From positions 89,844,052 to 89,908,051 of the forward strand of contig JAKTNV010000004.1 of NCBI GenBank assembly GCA_022747635.1: DNA of 64,000 nt. Reading direction: 5' to 3'. The notes below the pieces were generated by a model. The model saw nothing but the letters and a program-made list of their open reading frames with translations, was not told the DNA's origin and made no database searches. Source of the stretch: Hetaerina americana (taxonomy: Eukaryota > Arthropoda > Insecta > Odonata > Calopterygidae). Below are positions 47,204 to 61,740 of this stretch, piece after piece. Every line of letters begins with the position of its first letter. Position 1 is the first letter of the stretch. A program made the translations under genes and the position numbers.

Positions 47204-47265
<62 letters not shown>
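47203..47265. repeat. (TA)n microsatellite
   Basis: A pure or nearly pure TA dinucleotide array of about 60 bp, on the left side of the foldback at 47297-47518. Confidence 0.95.
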
Positions 47266-47267
<2 letters not shown>

Positions 47268-47296
47268 TTTCGCAGACGTAACACGGAAGTGCCGAA

Positions 47297-50205
<2,909 letters not shown>

Positions 50206-50208
50206 TTA

Positions 50209-51094
50209 CGAGAACGGTTTAATAAGTACCCATGTTAGAAATGAAGATACCATTTTTTCAAAAACATTATTTTTATTTTTCAACATACACTTCTCCCAAC
50301 GTTCCAGCCATTTCTTCAACCCTTCCAAAAAATAGGTTTTGTCGAACTCTCCAAAGTATGCTCTGTCTCGGCGATAACTTCCTCGTTTGAGCTAAATATT
50401 TTTCCCGCGCGCCATTTGTTCAAGTTAGGGGTTAAGAAAAAGTCGCAGGGAGCCAGATCGGGTGAATACGGGGGGTGCGGCGCAATCCATAGCATAGTTC
50501 ATGCAGTTTGGCGGCAACAACTCCGGATCAGCTTGTTGTCCACCGTGAGCAATCGTGGCACCTATCGGGCCGAATTTTTTCATCGCCAACTTATCATGTA
50601 AAATATTAATTGCCGTTCCGGTCGACACACCCACGGCCTCGGCTACTTCGCGCACTTTCGTTCGTTGATCAGCGAGAATCATGGCGTGGACTTTTTGAAT
50701 GATTTCCTCGGTAACAACGTCTGCCGGGCATCCTGGTCGCTCCTCATCAAAAACAGATGTTCGCCCACGTTTAAATTCGTTGAACCTATATTTAACTGTG
50801 GTCATAGATGGCGTAGTATCCCCATAAACAGCATCCAACTTTGCTTTATTTCCTCGCATTTCTTTCCATCCAAAAACACGAAGCGAATTACCGAACGATA
50901 CTGCTCTTTTTCCATCTTAGCGAAAATCACGAAACACGTCTTATTCGAATGGATGCGAAATCCAAGCTAACCTTTAAATCAGTCTGAAATTTGTTTCACG
51001 GTCGTTCGATAGATGGCAGCATACGATGATAACATAAACTTCCCTCAGGAACGTCCTTTGTCTTCAAACACGGGTACTTATTGAACCGCCCTCG
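50209..51094 (-). mobile_element. Internally deleted mariner transposon
   Basis: Terminal inverted repeats begin CGAGRRCGGTTYAATAAGTA and match at 24 of 28 positions by hand. TA flanks the left end and TG (a decayed TA) the right. At 886 bp the element is shorter than the usual ~1.3 kb. The transposase starts at 50915 (MEKEQYRSV) and is frameshifted by one base near 50845. It continues with an intact HTH region (KLDAVYGDTTPSMTTVKYRF, RGRTSVFDEERPGCP) to LAMKK. It then jumps to a frameshifted APP-SPDL-like segment and the C-terminal YFLEGLKKW-like tail (50285-50400). The region carrying the first two catalytic Asp residues is deleted, so it is non-autonomous and inactive. Confidence 0.85.
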
Positions 51095-52555
51095 TGTTCA
51101 CTCATGGCTCAATCCCGTACTGGACACCGATTTTTGTCATTTGAAAGGCTTTGGAAACGTATGTATTTCACGTATGCATCGCAATCGAGTCGAGTATGTC
51201 CCCTGCCCTGTTCCTTCCTTCGGTTCTTCCTCGTCGAAGGCCAAAAGGAGTTGGTTCAGCGCCACCATTCTTCTCGCGGTCTACCCCGCTGAGAAGACAG
51301 CTACTCAAAGGGCGGCGGGCGGTTTGGTGAGGAGTTTGTTGGTTAGGCTCCTCGCTTCCTCTGCTGTATTATATCCGTGAAAAACCGTGTTTGCGATCAG
51401 TTCCATTCCTCTTAAATTTGAGAGTATCATCCCCATCTCGAGTCCTAAATTTATTTTGTATTCATGTTTGTTTGTTTAATTTAGTGTCTCATAATGAATA
51501 CACTAGATAACACCACTTTTTTGGCAATTTAATATTCATAAACTATTATTTAATTAATAGAGATTAATTATAAATTATGTTCCATGGAAAAATATTCCAT
51601 GAGGAAAATGTCTGTTGCCCTCGCAATTGTTATCCCATCGGATGGCGAAAGGGTGATCCGGTTGAAGTCAATTTTGAAGATCTATCATTTTCATCGTGTC
51701 TATTTTTCCGGCAAATTAAGCGCCCAAGCCTCTAATAATTTACCACGTTCGCAATAGTAAGCGAGTACTCCTCGATTACCTTTCCCAAAACGCGTTCACT
51801 AAATCTTTACAAACGATATCCTACTGCTACCTCACACCCTAGCGGTGGCTTGCAGGTTACTATGCACGCACATACCTGCCCTGAAAGGCGTCGCCTACGG
51901 TAAACGTACTCTCAATGCTTGGAATAGGGAACAATGACGATGTCACAGTGAATGCTCTGGATTCTTTGCACTTCAATCTTCTGCCATATTAGTTAAAGTG
52001 TTGCGCGTCGTCCGTCACCCGGTGACCTTCATTTGTTTGCCTTTACGAGACACCAGAATGCGATGAATTTACAGAAGAGGAGTGGTAAGGGTAAGCCGTG
52101 GGGTCCAGCTGCCTTCAGTTTTCTCTCTCTCGATCTAGTTCGGCGTGAGTGTCGTACCAGTGGTCGAGTTTCAACAGCTATGCTCTTTAAGAAACTTGAA
52201 AACTCGCAGGAGGGAAATAATTTTAGAGTGGGACTCGTTTCTTCGATGCATTGACTTATATCTTTGCGTTTTTGAATCGAACAAACCTTTTATAGTGATT
52301 TTCAAAGTGTTGCGAAATCCTTCTGTCATTCCCTGGGAAAGGTTTAAAACCTTCCTTGAAGAAGAGCACGATTGCAGCCTAATGTGCATGTCCAATTGAT
52401 GCTTACCATTATATCTTACGGTGACGGTGTACGCTTCATGATCCAAATACGTGTACGGGAGCATTATGTTTTAAATTCGGCTCTACTCTGCCGTCGTCTG
52501 CATTTCGTAACTCTTCCTATTTGAAGATTTTTGATCAATAGAATGAAGTACTGTT
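51095..52555. other. Gene-free stretch, nothing firm
   Basis: Contains the end of a possible LINE remnant (see 52560-52860) and a 97-codon minus frame (52171-52464) that is not low-complexity but is unrecognised. 51400-51600 is AT-rich. Confidence 0.35.
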
Positions 52556-52559
52556 TTCA

Positions 52560-52860
52560 TTTTTTTGTGTAAGAATGCCTCTAAGGATATTTGGCTTGGG
52601 AAGAATACTTCGTCTGAATATTGCGCATCCATAGCTATCCCTAAGTATTTGTGTTGAGTTATATACGTTCATATATGTTGTATAATACGAAATGAATATC
52701 AGTGTCTCTCATCTTAAGTCAGGGTGAAAGTTATAGCAGCAATTTTTTCCGGCTCTCCGTACTAGCTAAGAGCAATCACTTCTCTAATCTTCCTTTTATT
52801 GTGACGACAAGCTTTCATTCCGCCATGTCATATATTTGAAAACCTGAAATTCATCTATTA
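52560..52860 (-). mobile_element. Possible Jockey/R1-type LINE reverse transcriptase fragment
   Basis: The minus strand encodes GEPEKIAAITFTLT (about 52722-52756), followed some 22 codons on by HKYLGIAMDAQ (about 52621-52653). In non-LTR reverse transcriptases the sequence downstream of the catalytic core commonly has 'NPxKTxAITF' about that distance before 'YKYLGVxLD'. The flanks do not align with the family by eye and contain stops, so this is tentative. Confidence 0.38.
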
Positions 52861-53730
52861 AGGGACTTGAAAACACTCGTCGCCTTTTCAATGAAATCAG
52901 TGATTCTTTCCGACGACAATGGTGTCTTATTTCGAGCGCTTTCATCGTCGTTTCCTTAATATCTACTGGAGCATTTTCCGTTTGTCATTTAGCGTTTGAA
53001 TAAAAGTGATCCTTTATGGAGGAGAGACCTGAGCAGCAGGAAATTCGGGCCCTACCAAAGTACATTTACGGAGGAAACTCCGTTCCAACGGTGAGTTGAA
53101 ATTTGGATTAACTTCAATATGCTTTCTGGGAACATTTGTATCCCTGGCAGTTTTGGCTAAGCGGCAGGTTTCACAGGCCACCGTAAAAGGTCCATGTGTG
53201 AAACTTCAGACGTTAACAAATGAAACGCGAATGAAAATGTCGGAATTCAAATGAAATAACCGAAAGGTAATTCCTTCCTCAATCATTTTGTCACTTTGGA
53301 ATATTTTCCCCAATCTTATTGTCACATGCACGTATGTACGAGTAAAGTCTTGTCAGTCGTTTTTACGCTCTACCGGTATTACTGAATACAAAGTGGTGGA
53401 ATCATTAACGCCGACCCAGTTTTATTTTTTGTGGTAATACTTGTTATGTAATATGAATTTAAGAAATATAACCAAATATTTAAAAAAGTACTTTGCATTG
53501 TTTTCTCACAGCTGGGGAATGCGCCGTAAATTTGCCCTTTTCACCCTTTGCTTTTTTCCTTTTGCTGGCAGTGTTTGATTCAGTTCCGTTGGACTCATCT
53601 GACTAACGCTTTCGCCTCATTCCTTTATTTTATTTATTAGTCTTTTCTTTGCTACCCTTTCCCGCCCCTCCTTCATCATTTGCTATACTCTTTAAAAAAA
53701 TGTACTACTACCCTCTAAGAAAACCCGTCC
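52861..53730. other. AT-rich stretch, nothing recognised
   Basis: Short frames only. No repeat pair or RNA gene that I can support. Confidence 0.4.
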
Positions 53731-53795
53731 CCAGTGTCGAAGGGATAACGTTCTCGCCTGCTAACCCAGGGGTCGCGGGTTCGATTTCCACCTGG
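53731..53795 (+). repeat. tRNA-derived SINE head
   Basis: A good B box (GGTTCGATTTCC, 53778-53789) lies downstream of a tRNA-like anticodon region (TCGCCTGCTAACCCAGGGG), and CCAG/CTGG at the two ends give a short acceptor-like pairing. The A box is weak. The sequence after it (about 53796-53960) may be the SINE body. It is not a functional tRNA. Confidence 0.45.
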
Positions 53796-54620
53796 TGGGT
53801 TTTCCTCCACATTCATGGGCGTTTTTTATTGCCTTCAATGTTATGTTTAGGGGTTAGGCGGAAGAAGGGACTAGAAAGTGTCAATTACTCTCTCCAAGAA
53901 AAGACGATCATTATTAAAAAGCCGATGCCCTTCTGCAACTCTTCTCACCCTGAGGATTTATTATCTAGGTTGTTGTAGGTTTGAAATTTTCCCTCTCACG
54001 TCAAGTGATTTCCTATTGACGAAACTGGAGTCTTTACATAAAAATGTGAATGCAGTAACGAACGCTTCTATTAATACAAACGCTTCTCGTTTAATTTGCG
54101 CGGAATTTGTATTTCACTTAAAAAAGAAGCGCCGTTTTGTGTATGTACGGTAATGTACTTCCTTTGTACCCAACAGCACGTTGGATTGACGTGCAATATA
54201 GAAAGCATGGGATAAAATATTTCCCACCCGTCCAGTCCATCCCAACCTTGTTTGAGACACTGCGATGATGCGCCCCTCCCCGCGATCCGCCAGTAGCCGT
54301 TCCGTTCCGCCCCCCACTCCCACCACCGCTGCCTTCCCTCGGCGTGGATACACAGGCGAACCCTTGCCTCCGTCCACCCCTGCCCGCAGCCTCCTGCTCT
54401 CTCCTCCCAGAATCCCCCTTGCCACCTCGCCCTTCGCCGCGGAGCGAGGTGAGGTGGCTTCTGTCCTTGACAGGTGTGTACATGTGTCTACGAGAGGAAG
54501 GTAGGTTCCATTTCTCTGCGAGGGGTCTGGAGGGAGAGAAGTTGGAAGCGCTTGGAGGAGGGTGGTGGTATGAAGGAGATAGAGAGAGAGTGAGATAACC
54601 GTGTGTGTGTGTATAGTATA
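53796..54620. other. Gene-free stretch with GC-rich patch
   Basis: 54240-54590 is GC-rich, C/T-biased in the first half and purine-biased in the second. A 195-codon minus frame (54118-54705) is Ser/Gly/Arg-rich and crosses the start of the mariner element at 54623, so it is not a gene. A short GT microsatellite lies at 54600-54612. Confidence 0.45.
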
Positions 54621-54622
54621 TA

Positions 54623-55260
54623 CGTGGGTCCTTCAATAAGTCCTTAATGAATCGAACAGATGGGTCTCGTGGCATCTGAAAATATTTGCTATCAGTAAGT
54701 GTCATCTCTCACTAACTTCTGCTAAAAATTCGGCTATATCCATCTCGTGGTCTCATTTTCACATTCGATGGAAGCATCGAACTTGTTTATTTTGAAAAAT
54801 GGGAAGTAATGAGTTTCGTGCGGTGATTAAACACTTCCATTGAAAAGGCTGGACATCGGAAGAGATCAAAGACAAGTTAATTAAGTTCATGGAACATCTG
54901 CTCTTTTGTTTATAATTGGGTATATAAGTTTAAACGTGGTCGTACATTCACAAATGATAAACATCGTTCGGGACGTCCAATGGAGGCGATTTCCTCCGCA
55001 ACGATTGAAAAATATCGTCGATATGGTTTTGAGTGATCGACGATTGAAATTTCGGAAAATAGTTGAGGCCACTGGTATATCTCAAGCTATTACAGTGTTT
55101 TTAATTTTTCACGAAAAATTAGTTTGAAAATATTACAGCAAGATGGGTGATTTGGCGGAAGTAGCCTCACACTATTCCTAGGAAATTAAAATTAACGAGT
55201 GTTGAATAGCTCTTTTACTTGTATATTTTCAGGGAAGTTTTGGCTTTATAGATATAAGAC
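54623..55260 (+). mobile_element. 3'-truncated mariner transposon remnant
   Basis: After TA at 54621-54622 the element starts CGTGGGTCCTTCAATAAGTC, a mariner-type terminal repeat. The transposase starts at 54799 (MGSNEFRAVIKHFH) and continues through KRGRTFTNDKHRSGRPMEA, then in a shifted phase through VLSDRRLKFRKIVEATGISQ and a degenerate FSRKIS block. This is the helix-turn-helix region of a mariner transposase (residues about 1-120). Stops and frameshifts occur throughout. Similarity fades by about 55260; no catalytic domain or 3' terminal repeat is present. Confidence 0.75.
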
Positions 55261-56030
55261 GAATAATTTCGATTCATTTATCTTTCACACTGGGCATTGT
55301 CTTAAATGGCCTTTTATCGACAGTGACGTGTGATTTGATGAGGAAAGATGAGGAACGAGTTATTACTGCAAGTGGAAGGCCTGTTGTTCTCGTATATTTA
55401 CAGACGTCAGGGATCCCACGGGACTCGCGTGATTTCTTTCTTTCCTTACGGACATACGAGCAGTAACCTCACCAAACCGCAGACATACCCGTTTACAGAC
55501 GTCAATGAATGAGTTTTGCTGTTCGAAGGCGTCTATATGCCAGGTCAGTCTATAGTCCTTACAAAAGAAGCTGGCCGACACTCGGGAGTGTACTGCGCAG
55601 GTGGGTTTGGCCCATCTCCGATGTTAGGGGAGGCATAATACTCACTCTGAGGGTAGAGATACGCGATCATCAATCCGGAAGGGCAGGAATATGGAGCAGG
55701 GAGTTTTTAATACTCTCCCCCCTCCTCCCCCACCCCGACCCTGCGAATTTCTTCCAATCCAAGCGTCCACGACAAATCTCGGCACGGCACTCTCTCCCCT
55801 CAAATAACCACTCCTAAACTTGGACTCGCCCGAACCAATAATCGCTCGCTACGTATGACGTCAAACTATACGTACCCATCAAACCTAGGCCCTCTCCTGC
55901 TTTTATTTCCTCTCTCGCTTGAAATAGTCGGTTAACGGGTACGGATTATCCTAGAGGTTTCCTTTTACATACCACGCTGGCTTTTAACGACACTGCGTCT
56001 AAAGGATTCTTTTTAACCCCATCCTCGTAG
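55261..56030. other. Gene-free stretch, nothing recognised
   Basis: Mixed composition with a C/T-rich spot at 55690-55810. No motif or repeat beyond short frames. Confidence 0.4.
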
Positions 56031-56034
56031 TACT

Positions 56035-56255
56035 GTGCCTGTTAGGGGAAAAGGAAAGATTGCTTGGGGAAGTTTGAAGAAGGTAAGAAAATTATATGAA
56101 GGGAACATTGAGTGGCAATGAATATTGAAGACTGTAGTAGATGAAAGAATGTTTAGTAAGTGAGTTAGGGGAGGAAAAGGGAATGTGCATATTGGATGGA
56201 ATATGGAGGGAAAGAAAGAATGTGGAGTTGAAGAATGGTTAATCGTTATGCAGAA
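56035..56255 (+). mobile_element. RTE-type LINE 3' (C-terminal) fragment
   Basis: Aligns by eye along most of its length with 63365-63570. Shared blocks include TATTGAAGACTGTAGTAGAT (TGTTGAAGACTGTGATAGAG in the other copy), the following GAATGTTTAGTAAG block and a TTGGATGGAATATGGAGGGA block. The reading frame is broken by stops. It ends about 14 bp before the mariner element at 56269. Confidence 0.6.
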
Positions 56256-56268
56256 TACTAGGTATTTA

Positions 56269-57030
56269 CGAGGCCTTTCCAGAAGGTAACTTATGCTAGC
56301 GTGTGAAGCGAGCTAAATGGTAGGGACAGCCGAATGTTTGCAGTGTTGACGCGCTCACCAGGGCAGTACACCTCAAACTGCAATGGTGTGAAGTCCGCGT
56401 TTGTTTATACTGGCGAGTCAAAATGAACAATACAATTGGAAGTCCCACCGAATGTAAAATCCGTTTAGTGTTTTAAGGTTTGTACTGGCGATAAACTTCA
56501 AAGCTGCTGACATTCCTCGGGAAATTTGTGCTGTACACCGACTAAGTGATGAGTGACAGGGTTATGCGTCAGTATTGTTGTGAGTTTAAGAGTGAAGGGA
56601 TGAATTTCCATGATGTCAAAGAACTGGCCGTCCGGCAGTTAATCTGACACAAGGCTAGGCCGACCACTGCGATCCTCGTCGTGAACATTGGTGCGGCCAT
56701 TTTTAAATTGGATATGTCAATTCCTCATTCTTACCTTCACCCGTTATTTTTTCTCCGTATACTTCACAAAGTTGACTATGAATTTCAATTGGTTTGTCAT
56801 TTTTTTGCCAGCAAAAACCTAATCACAGATCGCACGTCACAACTCACGGGATTTTCTATTGTAGTGCCCGTTTTAATAGTTCGCAGTGAGCAAATCAAAA
56901 GAATTGCAGTCTGCACACTACCACAGCAAGACACGTACTGAGTGTAGGGACGTTTAGACACCAATATGATGGCTCTAGTCCTGCCCAACACGCCACGCCG
57001 AAGCGTAAGTTACTTTCTTGACTGCTCTCG
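56269..57030 (+). mobile_element. Internally deleted mariner-family transposon with TA target duplication
   Basis: The left end (from 56269) and the reverse complement of the right end (to 57030) share CGAG....TC.AGAA.GTAACTTA.GCT, with 22 of 29 positions identical by hand, and both ends are flanked by TA. At 762 bp it is well below full length. The transposase starts at 56424 (MNNTIGSPTECKIRLVF) and can be followed through a degraded HTH region (an EFKSEGMNFHDV block and a GRPAV-like block) to about 56670. The remaining ~360 bp contain no recognisable catalytic region. Sequence flavour resembles the mariner lineage with N-terminal 'SPxECExRxVIRFL', distinct from the elements at 50.2 and 54.6 kb. 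Confidence 0.82.
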
Positions 57031-58525
57031 TAGTACGTAGAATCATGGCAGTATGTGATAGCTCTTCTGTGTTCATGTAAAACCTGCATCCTACGTACAG
57101 TTACTAATGGCAATCGCGTGGTATCTTCGGAATGAAGAAGTGTCATTAAAATTTCCCGCAGGTTTACTTTCCGTGACGCTTGACCTTTTTGCCAGGCATT
57201 TGTGTATAATTTGTACCGAGTGAGGAGCAGGAGGAGAGAATTCTCCAGTGCGTCGTCCTCGGGCGAAACCAATGAATAACGCAGGTGACCAAATGGTGAG
57301 TCACGAGCCCAGTGCGCCACTCCCTTTGTCACAAACCCCCCCTTCCCTTTCGTGCTGACCGTGGGGGGGGGGGGGGGGATGCGACTCTCGTCCCGTTATT
57401 TCCTGTGCTTGAATCGTCGCCCATTAGGCAGCGGCGGGACTCGAAATTGCCGAACCGGCGACAGTGACGAAGTTTTGATGTCGGGACCGCGACGAAATCC
57501 CACTTTCCTATGCAAGGCACGGTGTTCTCGTGGATGCTGTGCGCCCCACGGGGTCTTCTGTTCCGGATTGCGCCATTTCCAATAAACCCCCTGATGTTCC
57601 ACCCCCAATCGATAGTGACGTCACGGATTTTCATGAAGGAAAGCCAAGCTTTTCTCCAGTGCGAGAGAGCCCTCTATGTCCGACTCTCCCCTCAGGGATT
57701 CACAGCTCCCAGAGAGTTCCCCTTAACAAAGAAAGTGAAAGGGATGAAAGGCCAGAAAATTTGACGGCGCCAAAAGTCCAGAAAACTCCCTCTTTACAAC
57801 AGCCTTTCTTCCGATCTTTTCTTCTGCTTTAAGCTTTACGATTTTCTCTTGCCATTTACTTCATTCGAATATATCATGCACATCCTGGCGTATTTGTCTC
57901 TTAAAACTGTCACAGTTATGTTGAGTGCTCGTAAAACCCTCGTGATTAGTGGCAGTATGCGCGTCTGATTGTGGTGGAAACGAATATGAAAATAGCCGAT
58001 TTGGAAGTCAAACCTACACGATCCTCACTCGTGGGGTCCATTCAGCAGATGATGGAAACCAAGTGATGTACGCTTAATCCACTTTATATTTTTGGATAAT
58101 CTCGAGCGATGCGACGCCCCTATCAGTGGACAAGCTCTTCCAACGCGCATAACCTCGTGACGCGAATTAACGCGCAGTACTTGGGGAACTTCAAACGGTC
58201 GCGATCAAGTTGGACCGTCCCGATGTGATGACTGCTGATTGAAGGATCGACTCGGGCATCGAGCGCCAACCCTTCGTCGCTCGATGGCGAGTAGTATTCA
58301 TGAAGCCAAGGTTTCGAAGAGGGTGGAAGAGACGGCTAAATCCCACCCGCTCGCTACTTTTCTTCCTATTTCTACTCTGATGACCGCGAGAGTCACCAAA
58401 CCCTCGAAAAGCAAAGGGGGGCGGTGAAGGTGGATTTGCTGTACGAAAGGCAAGGGGGACGCTTGCCGAGAGAATGAAAGGAGGGCAGAGCGGGGAGAGG
58501 TGTTGAATGGAAGATGAGGAAGAGA
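57031..58525. other. Gene-free stretch with GC-rich patch and G16 tract
   Basis: 57300-57730 is GC-rich and contains a 16-nt G run at 57363-57378. Three frames on both strands are open over the same DNA (75-101 codons) without a domain. 57830-58080 is AT-rich. Confidence 0.45.
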
Positions 58526-58530
58526 GAGAT

Positions 58531-58600
58531 TGATTGATTCAGCCTTTATTGACGCCTTCGGGGCTTTAAATGCCCAAGGAGGAGGACGTAAGAAGCTCTA
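58531..58600 (-). repeat. Possible retroelement 3' tail
   Basis: On the minus strand an AATAAA hexamer (58545-58550) is followed by GGCTGAATCAATCAATCTCT, that is, a polyadenylation-type signal then a short (AATC)n tail. This is how many non-LTR retroelements end. No coding part is recognised upstream, where the DNA is GC-rich. Confidence 0.3.
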
Positions 58601-61395
58601 ATGGAAGAAACGTGCAGGGGGAGAAGCCAAGGGTGGGTAGGGAGTGTGGCATATATGGGGGGGGAGTTCATCTCTCCTTCCCCCGCGCTGCCTGTCGAGG
58701 GAAGGCGCCTCGGGAGAGAGGGAGGGATGGGGCGGGATGAAGAAAAGGAGTGCGCCATGTTCGAGGGCGACTTAATGTGGCCCCCTCCCCCTTTTGGTGC
58801 GGGGGGCGGGAGGTTTTTGTGCAGTTCTTTCTTTCTTATCATGAGCGAATGGAGTCCCTATCAATCCCGTGTCGTCGATCCGTCCGAAGTGGGTGTTGGT
58901 GCGGCAGGGGGGTGAATTGGGAAGGCGTCCCCGGCGGCACCGTGGTGCCCGCGAGGGAGGGTCTCTCGCCCCGGCCGCGATGTGACCTGGGGGAGTCCTC
59001 GTGGCCGTGATCGCCGATTGGAATGCAACTACTCTCTTCGGGCTTGTCAACGAAGAATCAGTGGAGCCATTGGAAGCACATGAAATTAATCATCGCAACA
59101 TTAAAGTATTATCTGCCAGACAGATCATTTTTGAAAAAATCGATAATTTATAAGTGCTCTATCATTATTTGCGTTTTGAAACGGCGATGAAGATGATTTT
59201 TTTGGAATCATTATTAACAATTGCTGTTGTTAAAGCATCAATGAGTTTCCATTTTGCACAATTCACTCTTATGTAGCTGTAAATTATCTGAAGTGATGCT
59301 GTCGTTAATCCCTTCGCAAAATAGTTCCGCATTCCTCGAGGATGAGATATGAATGTATCGCAAAACAAGTGCCGAATCACTCGTGCATATGTCGAAATAT
59401 TCGCTTTGATGATTAATTCATTCATTTGCTTTCTTGCAGATAAGGTGCTGCAAATTTAAATATTTTAACTGTGAAAAATTCAAAATAAATAATTATCTAC
59501 GAACAAGTTAGCCATGCATTTACACTGATGTATTTCCTTAGTTTAACTTTTATGAAAAAATCGACTAGATGTTTATGCCTTTTTTCATAGAGAAAGCGAG
59601 ATACTTTTCTGAGCTTTCTGTTTGGGATAAAATCTGTGACAAGTGCGTCTATTGATGGTGGAAACGCAATTAGTATTTATTTTTAACGCCCTTATGTGGG
59701 TCCTATGTGTAGTTTAATTTAAGGTTACCTAAATTCAGCTTTATTTTTAATTTGGAAGTTGTAAAATTTCATAAATTGAAATAGATGGCTTAATTTCTAT
59801 TCAATTTTCTGGAATGTGAACAAAGATTTCCAGTTGAGTAGTAAGTCGAATATAATGTAAATGGAATGAGAGCATATTTAAGCTAAAGATCGGTTGTATT
59901 CATATAATCGTAATCACTCGATTCAGGCTATTGGGGCAATCTCTGCGGCCGCCGTCCAGTCACCAGCCGAAGGAAAGCTTTTCATTCGTGTCTCGGGGAA
60001 GATCACTGAGGGGTGAAATCCGCTGGAATTAAATGAAACCACGGGGTTGGTCGGTCAGGAGTTTTGGTCGGCGGACTCCCACCCCCCCTCTATCATAGCT
60101 CCTAGGAAAGACATTTTTGGGATTATCACGGTCATTGGACTCTCAATACGCCATAATAAAACGTAAAAGTTAAATTAAATAATCGAAAACTGTAATTCAA
60201 CTGATACACCAGGTAAAAACTGGCGCAAACTTGTCGTCTGACTCTGTTTAATTACCAATTATGTTGCTTTACAAACGTTACTTTCTTCATCATCTTGCTC
60301 GGACATTTTATAAAGTATGCGATTGTTTCTTTTGATGAATAAGCATGTCCCAAAGATAGTTTAATTGGCCAGCCAATTAATAGACTGCGTTACCACTATT
60401 TTCAATGGACTTAGATCTGAAAACTGGCAATTTTACATTGCGACCTTTATATAATATGTTTGGATCAAATTCGCCTAAATTTACGTAGTTTTATTTAAGA
60501 TGAACTGTAGTTGTGGTGTTTGTTATCGATGCAGTTTTTAAATGATTGCTCCTGAGATATTTTCCTTCGTACTGATTTTCAGTAAAATATTTCCTGTACA
60601 GACCTAGTTATCTATGTGACTGTCTATTAATGTATGCAGTGCGCTTATCTTCTGTGAAGTCCCTTGCACTGAAATCATTCTGGCTCCGAATCGATGTTTC
60701 GTTGCGAAGAATCTGATTTTTCGGAACTTGCTTCATGATGGGATATGGTGTCAGTCGTTGGAAGGTCCGAAACGCCACTGTGCTTCATCGCTGCTGCCAT
60801 GTTTTGCAACATTACCAGAAAATGTAGAGGGTGCTGCCAGCGGTAGATTTATTTGCAGCGCACTTTATCTGCAAGCCTTGGCCAGGAGAATTACAAGGTG
60901 TCGCGTTTCTTTAATGAAATATCAACCCAGTGGACTGCTTTTGGACAGCGCAGTAGGATAATAGATATAAATAACCCCTAAAGTATCTATGCGGTACGTT
61001 GGGTGCTGCCTGAGTGAATGCGTTGTGAAGGAAAAAAAATGAAGCTTTTGGGTTTGGCGGAAACAGGAAGTTTGTCCATGAAAAGGAGTTAGCATAAAAT
61101 GTGGGATTGATCAGATGAAGGTAAAGCATGTAAATCAGTTAATGGAGAGATAATGCACTGTATTATACAGTGTAAACGGCGAAGAAATTACAGAAGAGTC
61201 TATCGAGAACATTTTTTTCTTATGACTTATGTATTTTGTGTTCATTCTTTGTATTTTGGGGAGAGAAATGTTTCACTAAATATTTTCATCTTCACTCTAT
61301 TTTTGTAAAATATTTTTACCAAAAGGCATATCCTTTAAGTGCTCAATGAGGGTTAACATTTATTTGAGGGAGTTAATTACGTAAGGTTTTCGTGA
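58601..61395. other. Gene-free stretch, GC-rich then AT-rich
   Basis: 58600-59030 is GC-rich with G/C homopolymer runs, and its plus and minus frames are both open without a domain. 59050-61395 is mainly AT-rich. I see no element or RNA gene. Confidence 0.45.
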
Positions 61396-61399
61396 GGAA

Positions 61400-61740
61400 A
61401 ACTACGCCAACCGGCGTAATACGTTATTTACCTCAGTGAAAGTTTTTTTTATTTTTCAGTTTAGTCTCCCTGTACACTAATGCGCTTGGTCCAGCGATGT
61501 TCCAATATCTTGATACCATCTTGAATATTATCTTCCCTCAGGCCTGAAACATACCCGTCTACTTCGGGTGTTAGTTATTTCTTTGAAGAGAATCAAGGAA
61601 AATTTTGAGCTTGGGTAAGAGATGAAAATCTGATCAGGCGAATGGGGCGGCTTACCTTAAGCCACGTATGTTTGCCATAGCTACGTCACCTTGTGTGGGC
61701 GTGCACTTTCTAAATGAGAGATGACCTTATTCCTTGCCAA
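61400..61740 (-). mobile_element. Mariner transposase C-terminal remnant
   Basis: The minus strand encodes LESARPHKVT near 61690-61720, matching the HDNARPH box with the catalytic Asp replaced by Glu. It continues with PPHSPDQ near 61640 ('PPYSPDL', leading to the third Asp, lost after a frameshift). Further on it reads VDGYVSGLREDNIQDGIKIL and HRWTKRISVQGD across shifted phases near 61460-61560, the typical C-terminal tail. No terminal repeats were found. It is the C-terminal half only and inactive. Confidence 0.68.
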
